Source of the DNA: Andrena cerasifolii
Taxonomy: Eukaryota; Arthropoda; Insecta; Hymenoptera; Andrenidae
Direction: 5' to 3'
Assembly: GCF_050908995.1 (NCBI RefSeq)
Contig: NC_135123.1
Location: forward strand, 16,864,001-16,928,000
Length of the DNA: 64,000 nt
A program made the translations under genes and the position numbers. The notes under the pieces were generated by a model, which worked only from the letters and a program-made list of their open reading frames with translations, was not told the origin of the DNA and made no database searches. This document shows, one piece after another, positions 33,553 through 45,500 of this stretch. Position 1 is the first letter of the stretch, and every line of letters begins with the position of its first letter.

Positions 33553-36500
33553 ATGGCGTCGACCGATCTGTCGTTCGGTAAATGATGAACCCGTACCGCG
33601 CACCTTTGACAAGGTCTCCCCCGAGGTCGTCCGGTTTTTAAAAGCAGCGTGTGCTCCCTTTCAACGCGTCCAACCTCGTCGACTCTCTATTACCAAGCTT
33701 TCCGTGGCATAGCAAACTGGCGCGTTCGTTAATGCCTGCATGTTTTCTCGGCTAGATGTTCCAGGAAACCGCTTAGACATCTCTAGTCTGCAATTACTTC
33801 CTCAACGATTCCTCGGAAATTGTGCATTAGACATGTTTATTTTAGAACTCCGCGACAGGCGAGCTTAGAGTCTCCGGAGGGAATCGAAAGCAAAGAGAGT
33901 AACAGAATTGGGATACAGTAAGGCCGGTATTCATAGTCGCTACTTATTCTTAAGCAAATGCTTAAGCGTGCGGCGTCCTCTACTAACCTAGTAGCTAGTA
34001 AAGAATGCCGCATGCTTAAGCATTTGCTTAAGAATATGTAGCGACTATGAATACCGGCCTGAGATTAATGAAGTGACAAACGATCGCGTATACTTGCGCG
34101 CGTTTGTTTTATTGCGTAAATATCTGACGATCTCTGGCGAGAGCTGTTCCTTTCGCAATGGCCTCGTGAAAAGTGAAATTTCACGATTTCCCGCGAAGTG
34201 ACGATGACCTTTTATTTTGTTTTCCGTGTGGCGCGCGGAACCAGGCTGCATACCGGCGTTCTACAGAGAAGTCTACGAGAAGATTTGCTCCCCCACCAGT
34301 GGAAATGTGGAACGAGAGGTGTTTAAATCCCTTCTTGTCAAGTCCCAGCTGAGCAGCTCCATTCTCAGCCAGGTATGTCCTCTCTTCTCGTTTCCTTCTC
34401 GCCTCTTTCTCGGCTCCTTCCTTGTCGTGGCCCGCCACGTACCGGTGCACACGATCAGGAGGAGGGATCTACTGTTTTTAACTCCGTAGAGCAGTTTCTT
34501 CGCACGGTGCGCCGTTCACGTTAGTGCCACTGTTATGTGGGTATTATTATAACCTCTTCCGTGTGACGAACGACTGTACCTGCTTCCTGCACCGCGGATG
34601 GGGAAACGTCCCCAATTAAGCGCCTCCTTTATCTATTCAAAATCCATTTAAATCGAAGGATTATCTTTAAGGGGAGGTTCTGGTCTAGAGCCCCAAAAAA
34701 TAGGTGATATTTAGGAATTAATTAAAGGAAAACTACTATATATAATTTAATGGGACTTGTTGCATTGTATTAAGGATGTCTTATGTTATAGAAATATATT
34801 TTTTGTTTTATAATTAATCAGTGCAAACAGCCCTGGGGAGTCGTTACAGTTAAGGCGTCAAAAAATTGATCCAAATCGGTGGGACCTGTATCTCTAAAAG
34901 TTATTATCCGATTCGACTGAAACCTTTTTTATTTTGAAGATTATTCTTTTTTCTAGGGGGGGGGGCTAAGAAAAAATTACAAAAATTACATTTTTTTTAG
35001 AAAATAACGACACTTCACGTTTGAAATCACTTTTCCCTGTATTTTTCGTCCTTTCAACGCCTTTAAAAATTATAAATTTTCAACTTTTTGTAATTTTTTT
35101 AGTCCCCCCCCCCCTAGCCAAAAGAATAATCTTCAAAATAAAACAAGTTTCAGTCGAATCGGATAATAACTTTTGAAGATACAGGTCTCTCCGTTTTGAG
35201 AACACTGTTTCGAGAAAAACGCATTTGAAGTTTTACGTGAGCGCCGAGTAGCCGGTTGTGACCCATGTATTTGCCGCGACTCAAATGCCTACAACTTGGG
35301 GAATTTTACGAATTTCAACAAATCCTTTTAAACCCGTATTCCTAAAAGATTGAACATTCGAAAAATGATATAAAAAAAATCGACATTTATACCAGAACCT
35401 CCCCTTAAGTGCATTTAAACCGTACATTTATTTTTAATGCTCAATCGGCAGAATTTAAATCTGAAATTCTTAACAGGTCTCGAGAATCACTTTTAAGGCA
35501 GAACTAAGTTTCGATGGATTTTCAAAATCGATTTTCTCGAAAAATAGTCTCATTCGAAGAAGAATCCCCACTTAGTTTTGCATGATAATTAATTTCACTC
35601 GCAGTTGTGCCATATTTGCTGATTATCGACGATGCTTGACGATTGTTCAAAGTTGATTTTCTCGATATAGGAGCCTCTCGTGGAGAAATTTTATTCCACA
35701 TTTCATACTTACTTTTTCTCGTAGAAAATCGCTACCCCTTCAGTTGTACCAGCTACTACGAAACACCCTGCAACTTACCGATATACTATTGTACTCATTT
35801 AATGTTCGTTATGAATCGTATTGATGCGGTTAGATAACGAATCGAAGGCGCAACGGTACATACTTACCTACCTACGGTCTACGTGCCGAAACAGATGCCA
35901 CGTGAATAAATTTGCTGCATAGCGGTTCACCGGCTAGGAAAACCGTTTCGGAATTTTTACGTCCGTGACGGGACTCACGACGATTAAACAATTCCAGGAA
36001 GCGTTCTTCTCTACGATTACTAGAATGTATATCGGAACGAAAATGAGCGATAAGGAAAAGAATCTCAGATAGAATCTCGTTTACGATGACGGACGTTCTC
36101 TCATAGATTTTCAATCGATTCTGTAATTACGTTTACTGGTTCCAGTCACTTTAACTATTACTGGGGTCTACAAAATTTGTAACTCTTTTCCAGCGAAACT
36201 ATATCTTCCAAAAAATCATGTGTTAGTCAAGTACACTTGTACTCGATGAATTTCCAAACTCGATTTTCTGGAAAATTGCGTTCTTCAAGGATAGGTTTAT
36301 TTTGTTTTGCGTTGAGCACTTCTTGTAAATAGAGTGGATTATTGTCAAATTGTGGCCCCTAAGTAGTATCATATTTCCTCCTTCGAACTGGTAATGAGTA
36401 ATTCTTACTCCAGTCACTTTTTAGAAAAATTCAAAAGCTGTAGATAATATCCAGGTGTGCACTTTTAGGTGGCCCATGCTAGGTAGCTACATATTTACCT

Positions 36501-39500
36501 TTATTTCCTGTAGAATAGCTGTGAAATTTCTTTGTAATGGACCAGTGATTCTCAACCTGTGTATCCTGAAGTATTTTCTGTTTTTTTTGTTAATAATATT
36601 AAATTACAATTATATTCTGAAATGCCAATTTTTAATGTGTCTTTTTTGTCTTATTAAAATTACCTTACCTTATATGAAGGGAGGGGAATGTCGCAGGTTA
36701 TTTGAATACTATAAAAGGGGTTCGTGACTCAAAAAAGGTTGGAAAACACTGTAATAGAGGATAATGATTATCTGAAAAAATGTGTAAAATCGATAATGTT
36801 TATGTTTATTATTCCATGCACAATAGACAGTCCCCCGTACATCGTTTCCAAAGATTATTCATCGTCATAGTTAATTTTCTACCCGTTGAGCAAAGTTTTT
36901 CTTCGCAGCGATTGAATTGTGCCACGTCTGCTGGCAGTATCGCCATTACTTTATCATTAACACGCCCGTTGATGATAGTCTGCATGGACGCCCCCTTGCA
37001 GTGGTAGGAAGATTATGCAGCAGGGTCAACTATAACCATAGATACATTCTAAAAATCTCTAACACTTCCTTCCTTGAAAATCATCATTTTCATATCCTTT
37101 TTCTACAGTCGCGTCGGAAAGTAAGTTAACACTATTTAAAATCGCATAACTTTTTTAAAATTGATCCAAACGACGTGAGTGTTTTTTTAGAAGCTAGCGG
37201 AATTAGTTTTCTAGGTGACGTGTTTCGTCGTTTTGAAAAAAATTGCAACTGGTCGGAATAGCGATGAAAATAGTGAAGGTCGTTTTTTTTTTTAAATTTT
37301 TTCTGAGCCTGTAATAAAAATTCAAAAAACCCGTTTGTGGATTGAAGTAAGTTGTATACATGCTGAAAATTTCATCTAAATCGGTTAACGTTGCTCTGAG
37401 CTGCACAGGTTTAAAGATCGCAGAATAAGGGCGAAAATCGCGAAATTCCCGAAATCAGTGATTTTCGCCCTTATTCTGCGATCTTTAAACCTGTGCAGCT
37501 CAGAGCAACGTTAACCGATTTAGATGAAATTTTCAGCATGTATACAACTTACTTCAATCCACAAACGGGTTTTTTTAATTTTTATTACAGGCTCAGAAAA
37601 AAATTTAAAAAAAACGACCTTTACTATTTTCATCGCTATTCCGACCAGTTGCAATTTTTTTCAAAACGACGAAACACGTCACCCAGAAAACTAATTCTCC
37701 TATCTTCTAAAAAAAAAAACACTCAAGTCGTTTGGACGAATTTAAAAAAAATTTATGCGATTTTAAAGAGTGTCAACTTACTTTCCGATGCGACTGTATA
37801 TCTATCTGTCCAGTGACGTTAATTATTATCACCACGTTCTCTGATTTTTTAACCCACTTCCGTGATTCAAGCTATCATTACAAGGACCATTGGAATCGAT
37901 CTTACTGCCACGGTCGCTGAAAATAAGTTCAGCAATCATTAAACTCCAATCGATGTCATCCAGCTTTTGTTCACCCTGCTTTTAATCTCGGTGCAAATAA
38001 ATACTTCTGTAAGTATTTCTTATGGAAGGTCATTCGAAGATCATCACGAATAACTGACAATTATTTTTCTCTGCTACGTGAAGCTATAGCTTTCAATTCT
38101 TTTGTTCAGGCGGAAACAATCGTTATTAATTGAGAGGGAAAAAATTCCGCTTATTTTCACGTCGATAAGCCCACGCGTTTCACGTGTGACATTACAGAGA
38201 ATAAATGGCCTTGAATATAAAATTCTGCTACGCCTGTCGTGGTTAATATTTTAAAAGCCGGTAGACACTCGTAAAAAGTCTTTATCTCTGCAAATTAGTA
38301 TTCGTTGGCCCTCGCTGCATAAATAATCGAACAAGCTTTCTGTGATGAAATAAAGTATGTCTGATCCTCATTATTATTACTGAATATTATAGAGGAAAAT
38401 TTATTCAAATTTAACTGTTTCGCGGGCTTTGAATAGCGTCGCAAGTGTCAAATAATATTCTATCTAGTTTGTGTAATAGATAACAGGAACCCAGATCTAG
38501 AACTTCCTCTAGAAAATCCTATACAGAGTTCAAAGTCTTTCAACTCACTGCGTAACAGTTTTAGTGATTCAAATTCCACTCAGTTTGTTAAAATCGTTTT
38601 TATTTTATACTGCAAGTGGCAAATATCGTGGACCATAAATCTCGATAAGACAATTTCTACATTCCAATGGACGTTCTTCTAACAGAAACCCAGATCTAGA
38701 ACTTCCTCTAGAAAATCCTATACAGAATTCAAAGTCTTTCAACTCACTGTGTAACAAATTTTCAAATCACAGTGACTCAAATTCCACTCAGTTTGTTAAA
38801 ATCGTTTTTATTTTATACTGCAAGTGGCAAATATCGTGGACCATAAATCTCGATAAGACCATTTCTACATTCCAATGGACGTTCTTCTAACAGAAACCCA
38901 GATCTAGAACTTCCTCTAGAAAATCCTATGCAGAATTCAAAGTCTTTCAACTCACTGTGTAACAGATTTTCAAATCACAGTGATTCAAATTCCACTCAGT
39001 TTGTTAAAATCGTTTTTATTTTATACTGCAAGTGGCAAATATCGTGGACCATAAATCTCGATAAGACAATTTCTACATTCCAATGGACGTTCTTCTAACA
39101 GAAACCCAGATCTAGAACTTCCTCTAGAAAATCCTATACAGAGTTCAAAGTCTTTCAATTCACTGTGTAACAAATTTTCAAATCACAGTGATTCAAATTC
39201 CACTCAGTTTGTTAAAATCGTTTTTATTTTATACTGCAAGTGGCCAAATATCGTGGACCATAAATCTCGATAAGACCATTTCTACATTCCAATGGACGTT
39301 CTTCTAGCATTGCTGTTCGACGTTTCCCGCGCAAATACAGCGTTAACATTTCGCAATCGTGTGCGAATATATTACTGGTCCTTTAAAGGGACATCCCGAC
39401 GCTGATACTTGTTGCAGTGAAACACTGATGCATGCATCATGATGCAGGTTTCGTGACTCTTGGATTTTGCTCACCCGCCCAGCTGATGAGCAAGATGCCA

Positions 39501-42500
39501 GTTCTGCTTCCGATGCTGAAACACGGAAACCGATCTGCAGACGTAGCAACATGTATCACGAAACCTGCATCATGTTGCATGCATCAGTGTTTCACTGCAA
39601 CATGTATCAGCGCCTGGATGTCCTTTAGAATCGTTGGTATCAGATCGTACTCTACGACGACGTGAAACGTTGAGGCAGCAAAAACTGGCTAATATTGCAC
39701 TGTGCGGTCAGTTTACTCGAGATGTTCCATTGGCGATCGTGCAAGCTCGAATGAAGAAGCTTCTACGTATAAAAATAAATCGAAAACGTGGAACGAGATT
39801 TTGTTGTATGGACTTCCATTTCCGAGATAAACGGTTTCGAAAATCTGTCGAGGACGCATTCAATTATTCACGCTATGTATGATAATATTTACAGGCGAAA
39901 TGATCCCTTGTGTAAAAATAAGCCTTGGTTGTGCAATAATTATTTCTCGAATGAAGCTTCGGGTCGAGGAAGTAGGCTTCCAAAGTTCTTGAGTACTTGA
40001 GTAATTATCAAGATCTGGAATTAATTACACTGCCGTACATAAGTATTAGAACACCTGTTGCATTTCCCCCAAAATGTGATAGAGGTTGAACACTTTTCAG
40101 TGCTTTTCATTTAAAATACCAAATTAAGTAGAATTTGTTACAGTTCAATGAATTGTCAACGTGTTTCGCAATCATTTCACACAGAGCAGGTGTCTTAACA
40201 CTTTAGAACGATTCGTACCCGAAAAACTTTCAAAATTAAGCTTCTTGATAACGGAAGGCCGTTGAAAGAAATTTTATTCTACAAATTTTATTCTACATTT
40301 TCGATTTGTTTTTGTATAAACGTTCAGGCCCCACTCGATTGTATGTACCGGGATTACTGGGACAGTTTGTATAAATTACACCCATCTCTGCAAAGTGATT
40401 CAGCTCGGTGCAGCAGCTTATTCCAGAAGCATCTCGTCCACGCGTGACAGAATTGAAATATTGCGCGTGTACTCTTATTGCGCGTGAATTTATCGTGGTC
40501 TCGAGCGTTATCAGGATATTGTTTTTTTTTTACGAAATAAAAATGGAGTCCGACGAGCGAACACGCACGATTGCAGAAGAAATTAGAAGCAGTAGAGCGG
40601 GACGGCACGATACACTGTGCAACACAGGGATTGAACGTCGCGTCTCGTTCATTGACTAACGACACAATCAAAATAACGTTACGTGGGTCGCTGCTTTATC
40701 GTTAACCACCGCAGATCGCTATAAATAGGCCGATCTCGAGCGATACCTATCGCGTAAAATGATGGGGTTCCAGGGATTCGTCGATTGTTGCATATCATGA
40801 TTGCTAAATACATAATTGAAATAAAGAGGAGTTCGTCGGGAAGTTTTAATCATTTGTAATACCGTCCGCGCGATTTCTTCGAGGAATCGTTTTTCTGTAA
40901 TTTAACGATATTCTAAAATCGATTTGTACAGGTGAAATACATAATTTAACATGCAAATATAGTTCGAGTTAAGGAAGTTTTATTTCGAGTTGTAGAGGTG
41001 GTTACAGCGGAGCGGAAGGGAATGAAGACAATTTTTGAATTATAGAGGTTTTCGAGTTATCGAGGTTCGAGTTATCGAAGTTCGAGTTATCGAAGTTCGA
41101 GTTATCGAAGTTCGAGTTATCGAAGTTCGAGTTATCGAAGTTCGACTGTACTATCAATTTTTTAATATGATCTTTCTACTATCAACTTTCCACTATCACG
41201 TTTTTACTATCAATTTTTCACTATGATCTTTCTACTATCAACTTGTCATTATCAACTTATCACTATCAACCTGCCAATATTAATCTTTCACTGTCACCTT
41301 TTCAACTAATCAACTTGCGCGAAATATTCTTACGCCCGTCGACCCTTCACCAGAAAACTAATAATCCAACAACCCCTATCACCCACCCCCGCTTTCACTC
41401 CAACTCCCCTCGCGTTTCTAGCACCACCACCAACAACCACTCGCGAAAAACCGAATAATATCGCATTGTCCTTTCACGAGCAATCGTACTTCAACGGTCT
41501 GCAGTTTCTCAGAGCCATCGGACGACGCGAAAGGGGCTCGTTGGCGCAGAAAGAGCCACCTGTGACGAGCAAACTCTCAGCTTTCGCGGCGATTGTTCGC
41601 GAGCACCGTGCGCTACGAACGAGCAGAACTCATTTTCATTGTGGCCTCCTATCTCAGTGAACTTGATCAACGATTAAGGTTTAATGACACACGTGGGACC
41701 GGCGGTAAGACAAGGACCCAGCCGCATTCGAGCAGTGAGAACGTTCACGCCGAGCTGCGCATTTATGCGTCTGTGTTGTACAGCTGCATCCACGTCTCAT
41801 CCACTCGCTTTTCCCCTTTTCCATCCCTTTGTCTAGTTTTCCCTCTGACATCATCGAGGACTCCTTTCCTGCCGTGCACCTTTTACGTCGCTCACTTGCG
41901 CTTTCCTTTTGTTCAATTGTTTTATTTCACACTGCTTCTTTTCACCGTTTTAAAGATGTGCCTCCATTGATAGCTCCTTTTGCGCGCCCTTTTCCTTTCA
42001 TGCGCCATTTTTTGTTCTATTGCTCGGCAGAGTGGCACGAATACTCACCACCTTTTCGGCTGTATCGTTGGTTACGTTCCACTTTAAACGCAGCTAAATC
42101 AGATTCCACTCGTAACCATATCCGATAGGTTTGGAGCACAAGCTTAGCAGGATATTGTTTTTGGGTGTTCACCGGGCGATTATCACAGAAATTATTAAGA
42201 GTGATTGCAGAGGAGGAATAAATCAGCTTGGCAGGGTATAATATTCGTTAAAAATTGCAGATACGATTCGTTAAATGGAAACTCAACTGCATCCCGTTAC
42301 GAAACTGCATTGTTAGCGTAATAATGGACTGGTGTAGCTTCTTATCGTGCTCTGATCACACATTTTATACAATAGCAGGGCTCGTTCTAATTGAAAATAC
42401 CTTTCATGTTGTCCCGTTGTTAGACGTCGAAGATTGCGGGCCTCGGCTTACAATTAGGGATATTTAGCAGTGAGACCTGTTTTCATTAAGGAAGCATTTA

Positions 42501-45500
42501 CAGTCTCGGCGCCGTTTCCAGGCATAAACGGTATAAAGTCTGAGAGGATAAATACATTAATTCGTGTTTGTCTTGAGAGATTAAATGCCGGATGCGCGAA
42601 CAGGTTTGAAATGTTTTTAAAGGAATTTTAAATAGCTGATTTAATTTAATATTTACCAGAGAGTGTAAGGTATTTAAAGAGGCCTCTTTGGCTAGGAATC
42701 TTTGATGACTTTATGATATGCCCGCATCGTAAATGTTTCAGTATTTTCACGCGAGACGCTTATTTTGATTTACGACTGGTAGTTTAGATATATTCGTTGG
42801 TAGTGATTTAGAAAACGTAGAAGTGTGGATGCATACAGAATATTAGTCGTTAGTTACGAAAGGGTTGTGCGTAAAAGGCCATTGGTTTTGATGGAACATA
42901 AATTGTGGCCCCTAGGTTTGATGGAATATAAGTTAGAAGTCCTAGCTTCTAAAGGATGTAAGTTAGGACCTCCAAGGTTCGAAGAAATATAAGTTGGAAC
43001 TTCTAAATACGAAGGAAAATAAGTTGGAACCCTTAAGGCTCAGAAAGTATAATTGGAGATCCCTAAGGTTGAAGAAATATAAGTTGGAACTTCTAAGTAC
43101 GAAGGAAAATAAGTTGGAACCCTTAAGGCTCATAAAGTATAATTGGAGATCCCTAAGGTCGAAGAAATATAAGTTGGAACTTCTAAGTACGAAGGAAAAT
43201 AAGTTGGAACCCTTAAGGCTCATAAAGTATAATTGGAGATCCCTAAGGTCGAAGGAATATAAGTTGGAACTTCTAAGTACGAAGGAAAATAAGTTGGAAC
43301 CCTTAAGGCTCATAAAGTATAATTGGAGATCCCTAAGGTCGAAGGAATATAAGTTGGAACTTCTAAGTACGAAGGAAAATAAGTTGGAACCCTTAAGGCT
43401 CATAAAGTATAATTGGAGATCCCTAAGGTCGAAGGAATATAAGTTGGGACCCCTAAGATCGACGAAGTATAACTTGAAACCTTTAAGATCAATTGAATAT
43501 AAGTTGGGACCTCCAGGGTTCGAAGAAATACAACTTGAAACTCCTAGGTTCGAAGGAATATAAGTCAGATTAATCGATTGTAATCAATTACTAACAAGTT
43601 CAATTCTGTGGAGCACACCATAGTTCACATTACTCCACGTTCTACTGCATCGCGATAACTGTGTAAATGTAAGCAAATTGGAGCCACTCACCTAACTTCC
43701 TATTCCTTGAATCGAACCTTCAAATTTCAGCATCGCGTTCTCAACGTCACAAATTCTTATTATTCACAGCCTCACGGTCTACTTACAAGCCGTATCGTTT
43801 ATCATAAAATGGATGGACCAAAATGGTATTGCAATCCCATTCCCTTGGGATTTCTCTGGGCTCTGATTCCCTTCAACATGGGATTCGACAAATTTAAAAA
43901 AGCATTACTTCTATTATAATATTCCCATTCCTTGCGTTGAATATCTCACAATGGCAATCGTTTCTTGAAACTTAAGTAGAATTGGCACGCCACTATTATT
44001 ATTCCCAGGGGGCTCTAATCTAGTAGCCTTCTCGCCGAGGAATCGAATCAGGAGTCGTCGATTGCCCAAAGACAGGCTCGTCAGCCCAGAATCTAGAATG
44101 CAGGTAACGTGCAGTCTCTGCAGGGTCTGCCAGATCGGTGAAAGACAGAGAGGTAGTGGGAACGATAGAAGGAGAAGTGGCATGGGGCAGCAAGGTATAA
44201 AAATTCTCGGAATGCAGTTACTTTCATTTATGGCCTAATCCTTTGGAATCCTTCGTCAGTGTTAACCGAGGTTGCGCCGTTAGTCGAGTGGATCGCGTCG
44301 ATTACGATACATTATCTGACTTCGAATTCAACCTTCTGTCTTTCGCGCGTGCAATGTTCTCCGATTCGATTTGCCTGCACTGTCTTTTTCTCTCCTATAA
44401 TGGGAACTCCGTGTCGCGGCAACGGCTCACAGTGATTATTGCCGATTATTAGCCACGTGACTTGGACAGACTTCATGATTTCATAACACACCAGATTGTA
44501 TGGTAATTTTCATTATTTATTAGAACATTGTTTGATACTATTGAAATTGTCCTTCGAGTGGAGTCCTTCATGATTAATCTGGAGGGCAGTCAAGAATGAC
44601 GTGCTCAACATTTTTAGCAGTCTGTTAGGTGATAATGTAGTTTCGATTAATTCACTGTAGTAATGCGTGCTACATGGCGAATTAATTTGGTTTAGAAGGT
44701 GATAATGCGTGAAGGTTTAGTCAGTGGTTAGGTTTATATATGGCTGTTTGATTGAGGGGGATTGCGCCTTGTTGGGCCGAAAAATAGGTAATTTTGTTAT
44801 GAATTTTTTGTACAAAAACGGTTCGACAAACTAATTTGAGGCTTGGCAGGCTGTTTTATTGTGTCTTGAACTATTGTTCTGAATTTTATTGTGGCAGTGA
44901 AAAGAAAATATGGCAGATGCAGAGAGAGCGTTGAAAAATAATCGGGTGGCCCTGGCGTTGACGAAAAGTACTGTAAGGGTTATCCGAAACACGAAAAGGA
45001 AATAGGATTCTTACACTATATGAATGTGGCTATGGACGGTAGCAGATTTATTGCCGTATCTGTTACCGTTCCTTTTTTATTTAAAGAAGTTTTCCCGATT
45101 TTGAGGCAAAATCTTTTTCAAACTCAAATCTGGGCGTTTCATCTTCTTCAAAAGGCTGCCATTTTAACATTTTTTTATTTTTCTTAACGCATCTACTACC
45201 ACTCATAGCCACATTCGTATAGTTTAAGAACCTCTGTCCCTTTTTGTGTTTCGGATAACTCTCACAGTACTTTTCGTCAACGCCAGCGCCACCCGATTAT
45301 TTTTCAACACTCTCTCTGTATCTGCCACATTTTCTTTTCACTGTCACACACAAAATTCAGAACAATAGTTCAAGATATAATAAAACAGTCTGCCAAGCCT
45401 CAAATTAATTTGTCGAACCGTTTTTGTACCAAAAATTCACAAAGAATTTCCTATTTTTCGGCCCAACGAGGTGCAATCCCCCCTTAAAAGATACAATCCA

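Noticed and set aside
39634..40447. Short frames that might be a broken transposase near the Tc1-like end
   Set aside because: No helix-turn-helix or DDE/DDD signature and no continuity between frames; similarity could not be supported.
42994..43563. 189-codon open frame on the plus strand and 146-codon frame on the minus strand
   Set aside because: Both lie entirely in the 30-bp minisatellite; a period divisible by three keeps frames open without selection.
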